A stretch of DNA of 9,008 bases from an uncultured Candidatus Melainabacteria bacterium (GTDB lineage: Bacteria > Cyanobacteriota > Vampirovibrionia > Gastranaerophilales > Gastranaerophilaceae). Each line of letters starts with the position of its first letter. Position 1 is the stretch's first letter. The notes beneath the pieces are model-generated. The model saw nothing but the letters and a program-made list of their open reading frames with translations, searched no databases and had not been told where the DNA came from. The position numbers and the translations under genes are program-made. This document shows, piece by piece, positions 1-6,013 of the stretch. The DNA lies in the NCBI GenBank assembly GCA_934754735.1, contig CAKVJE010000078.1, positions 1-9,008 on the forward strand. Direction: 5' to 3'.

Positions 1-59
1 GGTTGCCCCATATAACACCTTAGCAGGGTGCCGCCTTCAGCCGACTCGGCCACGTCTCC
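1..59 (-). tRNA. tRNA-Ser (anticodon GCU), 3' part cut off by the window edge
   Basis: Read on the minus strand, the acceptor 5' strand GGAGACG begins at 59 and is followed by TG and a D-arm of the serine type (GGCCGAGTCGGCTGAAGGC). The anticodon stem is GCACC (31-27) with GGTGT (19-15), closing the 7-nt loop CTGCTAA whose anticodon GCT (24-22) reads AGC/AGU serine codons. The bases after the stem (TATATGGGGCAACC) look like the start of the long variable arm of a class II tRNA, as expected for Ser. The rest of the variable arm, the T-arm and the acceptor 3' strand lie outside the window, so the full cloverleaf cannot be confirmed. Confidence 0.93.
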
Positions 60-96
60 TTGGCATTAAATTCATAATAACACAAACTTTTTATTT

Positions 97-125
97 TTGA
101 AAGTACTAATTTTATTTTTTATCAT
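97..125 (+). promoter_or_regulatory. Possible sigma-70 promoter for the 88-residue ORF
   Basis: TTGAAA (97-102) and TATCAT (120-125) are separated by 17 nt, close to TTGACA-N17-TATAAT. Transcription would start near 132, leaving a leader of about 40 nt before the ATG at 171. The region is very AT-rich, so chance matches are easy; this is an inference. Confidence 0.4.
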
Positions 126-170
126 TTTCTCGTTTTCTTATTAGTAGTAGAATATTGTAGGAGAAAATTT

Positions 171-437
171 ATGTTAGTAAAGAAAATAGCGATAAATATG
201 TTTGCATGCATTGATGCACTTGCTAAAGCGGATGCTGATAGAAGGTTTGTAAGAAAATTTGATACTCGAATAAGAAAAATTGAGAATGTTAGTTCTAAAA
301 CACATGAAATTTATGACCAATTTGTTAAGGAAGGAGGACATTACTCCAAAAATCCATTCAAACGATTGGTTTCATTTTATAAATCTTGGAACGAAAATCG
401 AAAAAAATATTCTAAAAATGAATCTTATTTTCTATAG
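171..437 (+). CDS. Small basic orphan protein, 88 residues, function unknown
   Basis: I do not recognise this protein. The ATG at 171 is preceded by a good Shine-Dalgarno, AGGAG at 159-163, with 7 nt spacing, and a plausible promoter lies further upstream; both favour a real gene. The product is rich in Lys and Arg, has no transmembrane segment and no convincing signal peptide, and reads as mostly helical. Visible patches include LAKADADRRFVRKFDTRIRK (around residues 17-36) and a basic, aromatic C-terminal third (KRLVSFYKSWNENRKKY). The charge would suit nucleic-acid or membrane-surface binding, but nothing shows this. It stands alone between a tRNA gene and the convergent pilO, whose stop codon is only about 40 nt away, so it is not part of an operon in view. 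A non-coding explanation is possible given the short length. Confidence 0.55.
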   Translation: MLVKKIAINMFACIDALAKADADRRFVRKFDTRIRKIENVSSKTHEIYDQFVKEGGHYSKNPFKRLVSFYKSWNENRKKYSKNESYFL

Positions 438-475
438 TATAAACCGAACAAACATTTATCAGCTTAGTTTCTCTT

Positions 476-1120
476 TTATTGTGGTAATTCTGTATTTGCA
501 CCATCTAGAGGCATAGATGCTTCAGTTACAGAAGTATCAGTTTCCGGCTCTGTATGAGCATACAATCTTAAACTAAGCGTTGTAATTAAAATCTTTTTGT
601 CTTTAGCGTAAGGTTTAACTTCCATTTCATTGATTTTAATATAATAAGGATATTGATAAATATCTTGAATAAATTTACCTAAGTTTACATAGTTAGAAAC
701 TAGTTCCATATTCACATCGCAAACAAAATAAACATCTTTTCCGAACTTAACAAAAGCATCAGTTTCCGGATTATATGTATAATCGATTGATTTGATTTTT
801 ACAGAGTTTGCATGAATCATTTCAATTACATCGTTATACAAAGTAAAGAATAAAGTTTCATTACCTAAATCAGATTCGATTGGAGAATAAATTTTCTTTT
901 GAGAAGTAGAAATTGAATTTTTGATTTTCTTAATTTTTGCTTTTACTACATTAAGTTTATTTTGCAAACCATCCAATTCTTGTTGTTTACTTTCAATATC
1001 TGATTTTAATGTATTAACTTCTTCAACTTTTGGACCAACAATTTTGTAAATACCCAAAAACAACAACAATACAGCTGCTACAAATACCATTACACCATAA
1101 TATTTTCTATATTTTTCCAT
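476..1120 (-). CDS. pilO: PilO-like inner-membrane platform protein of a type IV pilus / type II secretion system
   Basis: The 214-residue product has the PilO plan: a short cytoplasmic N-terminus (MEKYRKYYG), one membrane-spanning helix at about residues 10-29, a coiled coil at about 32-76 (VNTLKSDIESKQQELDGLQN), and a C-terminal periplasmic domain of alternating helix and strand at about 85-190, as expected for the ferredoxin-like fold of PilO. The last 25 residues (from about EPETDTSVTE) are acidic, rich in Ser/Thr/Pro and probably disordered. In known systems PilO pairs with PilN in the inner membrane and links the cytoplasmic PilM ring to the outer-membrane machinery. Its position 14 nt behind the pilMN fusion gene, on the same strand, matches the conserved order pilM-pilN-pilO. 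No PilP or PilQ gene follows: the next gene leftward is on the other strand. Sequence conservation in PilO is low, so the call rests on topology and context. A GspM-type or other coiled-coil membrane protein is the alternative. Confidence 0.72.
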   Translation of the reverse strand: MEKYRKYYGVMVFVAAVLLLFLGIYKIVGPKVEEVNTLKSDIESKQQELDGLQNKLNVVKAKIKKIKNSISTSQKKIYSPIESDLGNETLFFTLYNDVIEMIHANSVKIKSIDYTYNPETDAFVKFGKDVYFVCDVNMELVSNYVNLGKFIQDIYQYPYYIKINEMEVKPYAKDKKILITTLSLRLYAHTEPETDTSVTEASMPLDGANTELPQ

Positions 1121-1134
1121 ATCTCACAAAACCT

Positions 1135-2790
1135 TTAATTGTTTTCTTTAATAGTTTCTAAATCAGGTAACGCAGCACTTGCATCGCCTTCTTTTTTCTC
1201 TAAATCTTCCTTCTTAACTTCAGGTTCATTAGAAATTCTAAATTCATAGAAATCCGCGTTTAATGAAGTCAAAAGAGAATCGGTATCAAAATCAGAACTG
1301 TTGTTATCTAGATTTTGAATTTTTGCATTTGTCGCCAAGCCTAGTTTTTGTAATTTAATATCAGATTCCGGATTGTAATCTTTTATGCTTCTAAAGAATG
1401 CATAAACACTTTCCAAATTATCAGCTTGACCTTCAATAGTTGTTTTATCACCTAATTTAAGATGTGTTAACCAAAGTTTTTTAGGTATCTCAGTTCCAAC
1501 AATTGTATAGTAAGAATAAATTCCTTTGTTATGTTCTAAGCCGGTTCTAATTTCATCACCTTCGTCAAACAAATCAGAAGAAATGTCTTCATTGTCTTTT
1601 AAGAATTTTTGTATTTGCGTTATTTTATTATTTAAATCATCTAAATCACCCTGTTGTTTTTTTATTGAATTAAATAAAAATCCAAATGCGATAATTGTCG
1701 GAATAACAACTATCACAGCTAAAACAACAAAGAATTTTATTAAATTTTCATTTGATAAAACAATGCGACGACCAGCAATTGTTATTTCCGGCGGTTGTTC
1801 TGCCAGATAAATTTCACCTAAGTTTTTATTAAACAAGTTGAAATGCGCATCAGAATATGGTGCAAAATCACTATAAATAGCAGCACCAATTACATCTAAT
1901 GTAACTTTTCTTGCCATTGATTCATCTACATCCGGTGCTAATTCCAAAAATGCTTCTTGAGAATATCCGTTTGCTTCTTGGTGAATAATTGGCGCAGAAT
2001 AAGATAATTTACTTGCTAAAACTTCAGCGCTGATAATATTTGTTTTAGATAATACACACAAATATTGTGATGGTAAATTTTTCAAAATAGGCTCTACAGC
2101 CGAAACAACTGTCGCATAGTTTTCTGCGTCACCTAATACTTCGCCAATACTGATTCTTTCTTCAAATGAGTCAACATAATCTTTGCCATTCATTGAAATT
2201 ACACGACAACAAAAATTTTCTACAATCAACATAACCCAGTTAGTATCCGGATTTGTATTGATTCTTTCTGTATACATCAACGAATTCAATGTAGAATTTA
2301 CAGATGTATCAATTGCCAAAAGCTTGTAGCCCAAATCTTTAATGCTCATCGCAATTTCTGTAATTGTGCCTAGTGGTGCACCAATATAAGCTACTTTATT
2401 GAATTGAATAGATGAATTAGGCAATAATACCGCATCCATCGTTGGGTCATTATTTTTAAATAGAAAATGATTCAACAATTCTTCTTGCACAGCATTTTCT
2501 ATTTGCATTTCATCTAATGAAGCAGGATAATCATTTATCTTAAAGACAGGAGTTGGAATATTCAGAACAATTGATGCTCCTTTTGGAATCATAAGCTCAT
2601 CCATAACATCCTTTAATGATTCTTTAAAAATATCTAAATCCGCAATATCTCTACGATTTATATCATAATCAAGAGGACGAACCCCATATTTTAAAACGGT
2701 TCTGGTTGCAAAATCTATCTGTGCAACTTCTAATCCTACTTCAGGAGTTACAGATACCCCGATTACAACACTCTTCTTAAATAATTCCAT
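1135..2790 (-). CDS. Apparent PilM-PilN fusion protein of a type IV pilus / type II secretion platform
   Basis: The 551-residue product reads as two pilus proteins in one chain. Residues 1-310 resemble the actin-like PilM fold: an opening strand (VVIGVSVTPEVGLEVAQI), a central block LNIPTPVFKINDYPASLDEM (77-95) with a following helix, LLAIDTSVNSTLNSL (157-171), and a second strand pair around NWVMLIVENFCCRVISMNG (184-202). The usual DIG-type nucleotide motifs are weak. At 317-326 comes FNLFNKNLGE, resembling the N-terminal INLLP-type peptide by which PilN docks on PilM. A single membrane helix follows at about 351-373, then a coiled coil (374-398) and a PilN-like periplasmic domain (424-520) with IPKKLWLTHLKLGDKTTIEG. 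The last 30 residues are acidic and probably disordered. The ATG at 2788-2790 has AGGATG nine nt upstream and a predicted promoter. The order fused pilM-pilN then pilO supports the call. A GspL-like protein (actin-like cytoplasmic part, one membrane helix, periplasmic domain) is the main alternative; the internal FNLF motif favours PilM-PilN. Confidence 0.72.
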   Translation of the reverse strand: MELFKKSVVIGVSVTPEVGLEVAQIDFATRTVLKYGVRPLDYDINRRDIADLDIFKESLKDVMDELMIPKGASIVLNIPTPVFKINDYPASLDEMQIENAVQEELLNHFLFKNNDPTMDAVLLPNSSIQFNKVAYIGAPLGTITEIAMSIKDLGYKLLAIDTSVNSTLNSLMYTERINTNPDTNWVMLIVENFCCRVISMNGKDYVDSFEERISIGEVLGDAENYATVVSAVEPILKNLPSQYLCVLSKTNIISAEVLASKLSYSAPIIHQEANGYSQEAFLELAPDVDESMARKVTLDVIGAAIYSDFAPYSDAHFNLFNKNLGEIYLAEQPPEITIAGRRIVLSNENLIKFFVVLAVIVVIPTIIAFGFLFNSIKKQQGDLDDLNNKITQIQKFLKDNEDISSDLFDEGDEIRTGLEHNKGIYSYYTIVGTEIPKKLWLTHLKLGDKTTIEGQADNLESVYAFFRSIKDYNPESDIKLQKLGLATNAKIQNLDNNSSDFDTDSLLTSLNADFYEFRISNEPEVKKEDLEKKEGDASAALPDLETIKENN

Positions 2791-2810
2791 GTCTATTTCA
2801 TCCTATTTTT

Positions 2811-2828
2811 TTTTATTGTACAATAAAA
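2811..2828. promoter_or_regulatory. 18-bp perfect palindrome in the divergent pilMN/nadA promoter region
   Basis: TTTTATTGTACAATAAAA is a perfect inverted repeat with no spacer, centred at 2819/2820 in the 66-nt gap between the divergent start codons. It overlaps the predicted pilMN -10 and the nadA -35, where a bound dimeric repressor would block both. No regulator gene is in view. It could also be a chance product of AT-rich sequence, though the GTAC core and perfect symmetry over 18 bp make that less likely. Confidence 0.45.
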
Positions 2829-2843
2829 TTTAAAATTTGTATA
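2815..2843 (-). promoter_or_regulatory. Predicted promoter of the pilMN-pilO operon
   Basis: On the minus strand TATACA (2843-2838) and TACAAT (2820-2815) are spaced by 17 nt. Transcription would begin near 2808, giving a leader of about 18 nt that contains the Shine-Dalgarno AGGA before the ATG at 2790. The -10 box lies inside the 18-bp palindrome. Inference from consensus matching. Confidence 0.45.
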
Positions 2844-2845
2844 CT
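2816..2845 (+). promoter_or_regulatory. Predicted promoter of the nadA-rlmB-sigma operon, almost leaderless
   Basis: TATACT (2840-2845) is a good -10 box; TTGTAC (2816-2821) is a weak -35 at 18 nt spacing. The start point would be near 2852, only about 5 nt before the nadA ATG at 2857, and no clear Shine-Dalgarno stands there (CGGG at 2846-2849 is the only purine-rich patch). That suggests a very short leader or an unseen alternative promoter. Inference. Confidence 0.4.
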
Positions 2846-2856
2846 CGGGTAAATAG

Positions 2857-3765
2857 ATGAAAAATATAATAGAAAAGATAAAAAAACTAAAAGAAGAGAA
2901 AAATGCCATTATATTGGCACACAGTTATCAAAACATTGAAATTGACGAAGTCGCCGATTTTGTTGGTGATTCGTTGTACTTAAGTCAAATGGCCCAAAAA
3001 ACAAACGCTGATATTATTGTTTTTGCAGGTGTATATTTTATGGCACAAACTGCAAAAATAATTTCACCGGACAAAAAGGTTTTGTTACCAAATGTTAAGG
3101 CAGGATGTTTAATGGCCGATATGATAAATCATAAACAAATGGTTGAATTTAAACAAAAACATCCGAATATGCCGGTTGTTTGTTATATTAATTCAACTGC
3201 TGAAGTTAAGGCTGAATGTGATATTTGCTGTACAAGCTCTAACGCATTAGAAATTGTTAAAAGTCTTAATGCACCTCAAGTTCTTTTTGTGCCGGATGCA
3301 AATCTTGGCAAATGGGTAGAAGGTCAACTATCCTGTGTTGAAGTTATTACCTATGACGGCAATTGTCCTGTACACAACAATATTACAGTTGAAGATATTG
3401 AAAATGCCAGAAAAAAATATCCGAACGCAAAAATCCTTATTCATCCGGAATGCAAACCAAAAGTAAGTCATTTGGGTGATTATGTAGGAAGTACAAGTGG
3501 TATAATTAATTATGTAAAGAATAGCGACCACAAACAATTTGTTATCGTTACGGAAAAAGGTGTTGTTGACAGACTTAGACGCGATTATCCTGATAAAGAA
3601 TTTATTCTTATTAAAGATAATATGCTATGTGAAAGTATGAAGCTTACAACTTTGGAAGAAATTCTTAATTCTTTAGAAAACGAAACAAACGAAATTGTTT
3701 TAGATGAAGAAATTCGTCTAGCAAGCGCAGGTTGTATTGAAAGCATGTTGAAGGTGTCAAAATAA
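2857..3765 (+). CDS. nadA: Quinolinate synthase NadA (4Fe-4S enzyme of de novo NAD synthesis)
   Basis: NadA condenses iminoaspartate with dihydroxyacetone phosphate to quinolinate, the precursor of the NAD pyridine ring, in the cytoplasm. The 302-residue length is typical of the short NadA class. The three repeated alpha/beta domains are visible: AHSYQ...EVADFVGDSL (21-40), VCYINSTAEVKAECDICCTS (108-127) and LIHPEC...GSTSGI (194-215). The three cysteines expected to hold the 4Fe-4S cluster are Cys84 (KAGC), Cys170 (GNCPVH) and Cys258 (NMLC), with the spacing of the family. Likely active-site residues are His22, Tyr24, Tyr110, Asn112, His196 and Glu198. The partners nadB (aspartate oxidase) and nadC are not in the window. 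It heads an operon: its stop overlaps the start of rlmB by one base (TAATG), which suggests coupled translation. The call is firm. Confidence 0.97.
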   Translation: MKNIIEKIKKLKEEKNAIILAHSYQNIEIDEVADFVGDSLYLSQMAQKTNADIIVFAGVYFMAQTAKIISPDKKVLLPNVKAGCLMADMINHKQMVEFKQKHPNMPVVCYINSTAEVKAECDICCTSSNALEIVKSLNAPQVLFVPDANLGKWVEGQLSCVEVITYDGNCPVHNNITVEDIENARKKYPNAKILIHPECKPKVSHLGDYVGSTSGIINYVKNSDHKQFVIVTEKGVVDRLRRDYPDKEFILIKDNMLCESMKLTTLEEILNSLENETNEIVLDEEIRLASAGCIESMLKVSK

Positions 3766-4502
3766 TGGAAAGCACTATTATTTACGGAAAAAATGCGGTA
3801 ATTGAAGCTTTGGAAGCAGGAGAGAGAGAATTCAACAAAATTCTCATTTCAAACAATGCAAGAAGCGATGTAAAAATTGAGCGCATAAAAGAACTTGCAC
3901 AAAAAAAAGGCATAGTTTTTCAATTTGTAGCACCTCAAAAACTCAATCAACTTGAGCCGGAAGGACGTCATCAAGGTGTAATTGCACAAATTTCACCTGT
4001 AAAATATACTGATTTAGATGATTTTATTGAAAAAGTCGGCGGAAATATTGTAATATTAGATGGAGTGGAAGATTCGCATAACGTCGGTGCAATTATTCGT
4101 TCTTGTGTTTGCGCGGGTGTTAAAGGAATTATTTTACCATCACGCCGAGGAGTTTTGATAAACTCTACTGTTGAAAAAACAAGCGCAGGAGCAGTTAACC
4201 ACATATCAATAATTAAAGTCAACAGTCTGGTTGGTGCAGTTCAGAAGTTAAAAGAAAACAACTACTGGGTAATTGCATCAGACCATCATGCTAAGGATAA
4301 TTATTATGATGTGGATTACACAGATATGAATTTTGCACTTATTATGGGTGCAGAACATGCGGGAATTTCACGTTCGTTATTAAAACTTTCAGACTTCAAA
4401 ATTAAAATTCCGATGTTAACGGATTTTAATTCTTTAAATGTTTCAAACGCAGCTGCAATAATACTGTTTGAAGCGGTAAAGCAACAGATAAAAAACAAAT
4501 AA
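3765..4502 (+). CDS. rlmB: 23S rRNA 2'-O-ribose methyltransferase of the TrmH/SpoU family, RlmB-like
   Basis: The 245-residue product has both parts of the RlmB subfamily: an N-terminal L30e-like substrate-binding domain (1-75, opening IIYGKNAVIEAL and closing with EGRHQGVIA) and a SPOUT knotted methyltransferase domain (about 91-245). The three SpoU motifs are complete: motif 1 DGVEDSHNVGAIIRS (99-113) with Asn106 and catalytic Arg112, motif 2 MGAEHAG (194-200) with Glu197, and motif 3 IPMLTDFNSLNVSNAAAI (215-232), which forms the S-adenosylmethionine-binding knot. RlmB methylates G2251 of 23S rRNA in E. coli; the exact target here could instead be another rRNA or tRNA position, since family members are hard to separate by sequence. 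The ATG shares its A with the nadA stop codon, and no separate Shine-Dalgarno is needed if translation is coupled. The sigma factor gene follows after 12 nt. Confidence 0.92.
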   Translation: MESTIIYGKNAVIEALEAGEREFNKILISNNARSDVKIERIKELAQKKGIVFQFVAPQKLNQLEPEGRHQGVIAQISPVKYTDLDDFIEKVGGNIVILDGVEDSHNVGAIIRSCVCAGVKGIILPSRRGVLINSTVEKTSAGAVNHISIIKVNSLVGAVQKLKENNYWVIASDHHAKDNYYDVDYTDMNFALIMGAEHAGISRSLLKLSDFKIKIPMLTDFNSLNVSNAAAIILFEAVKQQIKNK

Positions 4503-4514
4503 AAGGACAATAAG

Positions 4515-5513
4515 ATGAGTAAGAAGAGCGAAAAATTAAATATCATGGTAGACGATATTTCTGACGAAGGCGTAGACTTCCATAGTATCGAGCCTGCCGA
4601 TGATGACGAAGAATCAATTGCGATTGAAGAACCTAAAACTCAAGAGAATTTAAACACAGTAAATTCTGATGATTCAGTAAGAATTTATCTTCAACAAATT
4701 GGTAAAATTCCGCTTCTTTCTGCTCAAGAAGAACTCGAAGTTGCAAAAAAAATATATGAAACTCAAAGCGAAATTGCACGTAAAGTTCTTATTAATGCGA
4801 ATTTAAGACTTGTTGTAAGTATTGCTAAAAAATATATTGGGCGCGGACTTTCTTTCTTGGATTTGATTCAAGAAGGTAACATGGGTTTAATTAAGGCTAC
4901 AGAAAAATTTGATTATACAAAGGGGTATAAATTCTCAACTTATGCTACTTGGTGGATTCAACAATCTATTACAAGAGCAATTGCGGATAAAGCTCGTATT
5001 ATCAGACTCCCAATCCACTTGATTGAATCCATTAACAAGATTAAGAAGGCTACAATGGATTTGACTACTGAGCTAGGAAGAATTCCTAACAAACAAGAAA
5101 TTGCTGAAAAAATGGGAATTCCTGTTGCTAAGTTGACTTCAATTATTAAATCGACTCAGTCTACAATTAGTATTGACACTCCAACAGGTCAAAAAGATGA
5201 TTCAAACAAGATTATTGATTATATTGTTGATGAATCTACAATCACACCTGATTCGCTTGTTTCACAAGAAAGCATGCTGGATGATATTAAAAATATGCTT
5301 GATCAATTGAGTCAAAAAGAACGCGATGTTTTGATTTTGAGATTTGGCTTGAATAACGATGGAAATAAAAAGACTTTGGATGAAATCGGTTCTATTTATG
5401 GAGTTTCCAGAGAAAGAATTCGTCAAATCGAAAACCGCGCAATTTCTAAATTGAAGAAATTGTGTAAGAATAAAAATTTGACATCCGGCTTGAGAAATTA
5501 TATTGGGGAATAA
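4515..5513 (+). CDS. RNA polymerase sigma-70 factor, RpoD/SigA-like, lacking region 1.1
   Basis: The 332-residue product carries sigma regions 1.2 to 4.2. Region 1.2 is at about 52-84 ([17 protein letters not shown]), region 2 at 90-163 with the core-binding [14 protein letters not shown] (115-128) and the -10-melting and recognition block [20 protein letters not shown] (139-158). Region 3 runs from [16 protein letters not shown] (161-176) through [15 protein letters not shown] to the 3.2 finger (about 217-240). Region 4 has [20 protein letters not shown] (287-306), the helix-turn-helix that reads the -35. The 50 residues before region 1.2 are acidic and low in complexity, not a folded region 1.1. 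Region 2.4 and 4.2 match housekeeping sigma factors, so this is the primary factor or a close group 2 paralogue; one window cannot tell which. The ATG follows AGGA at 4504-4507 with 7 nt spacing, 12 nt behind rlmB. No clear intrinsic terminator follows. Confidence 0.93.
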   Translation: MSKKSEKLNIMVDDISDEGVDFHSIEPADDDEESIAIEEPKTQENLNTVNSDDSVRIYLQQIGKIPLLSAQEELEVAKKIYETQSEIARKVLINANLRLVVSIAKKYIGRGLSFLDLIQEGNMGLIKATEKFDYTKGYKFSTYATWWIQQSITRAIADKARIIRLPIHLIESINKIKKATMDLTTELGRIPNKQEIAEKMGIPVAKLTSIIKSTQSTISIDTPTGQKDDSNKIIDYIVDESTITPDSLVSQESMLDDIKNMLDQLSQKERDVLILRFGLNNDGNKKTLDEIGSIYGVSRERIRQIENRAISKLKKLCKNKNLTSGLRNYIGE

Positions 5514-5612
5514 TAAAATTATTTTCTTCAAAATAAGCACGGTTCTCCAATAATAGTTGTTAAGACTAAAATAAAAGCTATTTAATAAGCTATACCCCTC
5601 GCGCTAATCGTG

Positions 5613-5685
5613 CTCAAGATGACTAGACGCTAAACAACTGTAGCTCACGTCATTCTGAGGTTCGGTTAGAACCGAAGAATCCAGC
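5613..5685. repeat. Dispersed palindromic intergenic repeat of the GTCATTCTGAG...GAAGAATCC type
   Basis: GTCATTCTGAG (5649-5659) is followed by the hairpin TTCGGT-TAGA-ACCGAA (5661-5676) and GAATCC (5677-5682), with ATTC/GAAT pairing outside it. An inverted near-copy of the arm, CTCAAGATGAC (5613-5623), lies upstream and can pair with 5649-5659 at 10 of 11 positions counting one G-T. I recall sequences of this form as common interspersed repeats between genes in many bacterial genomes, but copy number cannot be seen here, and only one element lies in the window. Confidence 0.6.
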
Positions 5686-5754
5686 TTATAAAAAACTATT
5701 TATCTTGTTTAGATTGTGTTGTTAACTTTCATAATTATAGTTATTGCAAGGAGT

Positions 5755-5781
5755 TTGACATAAACAATAGTCTTATATACT
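5755..5781 (+). promoter_or_regulatory. Strong predicted promoter for the 23-residue peptide transcript
   Basis: A perfect -35 TTGACA (5755-5760) is followed by TATACT (5776-5781) at 15 nt, or by TACTAT (5778-5783) at the ideal 17 nt. Transcription would start near 5788. The -10 region lies beside a small inverted repeat, ACTATTA-AG-TAATAGT (5779-5794), which could be an operator or simply AT-rich symmetry. Confidence 0.6.
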
Positions 5782-5787
5782 ATTAAG

Positions 5788-5889
5788 TAATAGTCAGCAA
5801 GTTTTATACTTGTTGGCAGGGTAGTATCACCAACCTTCGCCCACACACGAGTTTACTAAGAAATCGGTGGTAATGAAGGAGGTAAAACT
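5788..5889 (+). ncRNA. Structured leader RNA of the peptide ORF with a possible pseudoknot near the ribosome binding site
   Basis: About 100 nt of unusually GC-richer, foldable sequence lie between the promoter and the ORF. Hairpin 1 pairs AGCAAG (5796-5801) with CTTGTT (5809-5814). Hairpin 2 pairs GGC+AGGGT (5815-5822) with ACCTT+GCC (5833-5841, one bulged C). Its loop AGTATCACCA contains ATCACC (5826-5831), which can pair with GGTGGT (5866-5871) just before the Shine-Dalgarno and so form a pseudoknot. Alternatively CCTTC (5834-5838) can pair with GAAGG (5875-5879) of the Shine-Dalgarno and hide it. I do not recognise it as a known riboswitch. The structure is read by eye. Confidence 0.45.
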
Positions 5890-5961
5890 ATGATTGACAA
5901 AATAATAGTGCTACTATTTGTAGCAACGCTATTCATAGTAGCACTTAAAATGTCTTTATAG
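5890..5961 (+). CDS. 23-residue hydrophobic membrane peptide; candidate type I toxin
   Basis: The ATG is preceded by a near-perfect Shine-Dalgarno, AAGGAGGT (5876-5883), at 7 nt spacing, the best in the window. The peptide opens MIDKIIVLLF, continues VATLFIVALK and ends MSL: a charged start, one membrane helix of about 16 residues, then a Lys. This is the build of type I toxin peptides (Ibs, Fst and TisB classes), but also of harmless small membrane subunits. It has its own strong promoter and folded leader, and an opposing promoter sits behind it. The codons are odd for the genome: three CTA leucines plus GTG and ATA occur where neighbours prefer TTA/CTT. They build an 11-bp inverted repeat inside the ORF, so RNA structure seems to constrain codon choice. 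No sequence family is recognised. Chance ORFs this short are common; the ribosome binding site and context carry the call. Confidence 0.6.
   Translation: MIDKIIVLLFVATLFIVALKMSL
5907..5945 (-). terminator. Inverted repeat inside the peptide ORF; possible terminator of an antisense RNA
   Basis: AGTGCTACTAT (5907-5917) and ATAGTAGCACT (5935-5945) are perfect 11-bp arms, with an inner TAGC-AAC-GCTA hairpin (5921-5931). On the minus strand the stem is followed by ATTATTTTG (5906-5898), the layout of an intrinsic terminator. On the plus strand it would fold within the coding sequence and could slow ribosomes or block antisense pairing. The role is inferred; the repeat is plain in the sequence. 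Confidence 0.45.
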
Positions 5962-5971
5962 GGTACTAAGC

Positions 5972-6013
5972 GAAGTCCTCAACGTGTAACTTGCAAGTCT
6001 CGTTGGGGGCTTC
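5972..6013 (+). terminator. 13-bp stem after the peptide ORF, likely the 3' end structure of its mRNA
   Basis: GAAGTCCTCAACG (5972-5984) pairs without mismatch with CGTTGGGGGCTTC (6001-6013), using two G-U pairs, around a 16-nt loop that holds the palindrome ACTTGCAAGT. Because the G-U pairs become A-C mismatches on the other strand, the stem is better on the plus strand, which argues the plus-strand RNA is what is folded. A rival hairpin GGGGG-CTT-CCCCC (6005-6017) is mutually exclusive with it. The following sequence is AT-rich but lacks a clean U-run, so termination is uncertain. Confidence 0.45.

Noticed and set aside
60..102. tRNA-Ser promoter on the minus strand (TTTCAA, 17 nt, TATTAT)
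   Set aside because: The -35 matches consensus poorly; the -10 is plausible but not enough for a feature.
280..516. Second open frame overlapping the 88-residue ORF
   Set aside because: Lies in another frame, has a weaker start context and runs into the end of pilO on the other strand.
1526..1810. Plus-strand open frame opposite pilMN
   Set aside because: Shadow of the strongly supported minus-strand gene; low-complexity Ser/Lys-rich product, no ribosome binding site of note.
5519..5536. TTATTTT-CTTC-AAAATAA hairpin after the sigma gene as its terminator
   Set aside because: Seven A-T pairs only and no following T-run; too weak to call.
5536..5639. Long-range pairs AGCACG/CGTGCT and AGTTGTT/AACAACT, as a possible structured RNA such as 6S RNA after the sigma gene
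   Set aside because: The two pairings cross each other, are only 6-7 bp, and there is no promoter or closed-stem layout of 6S RNA.
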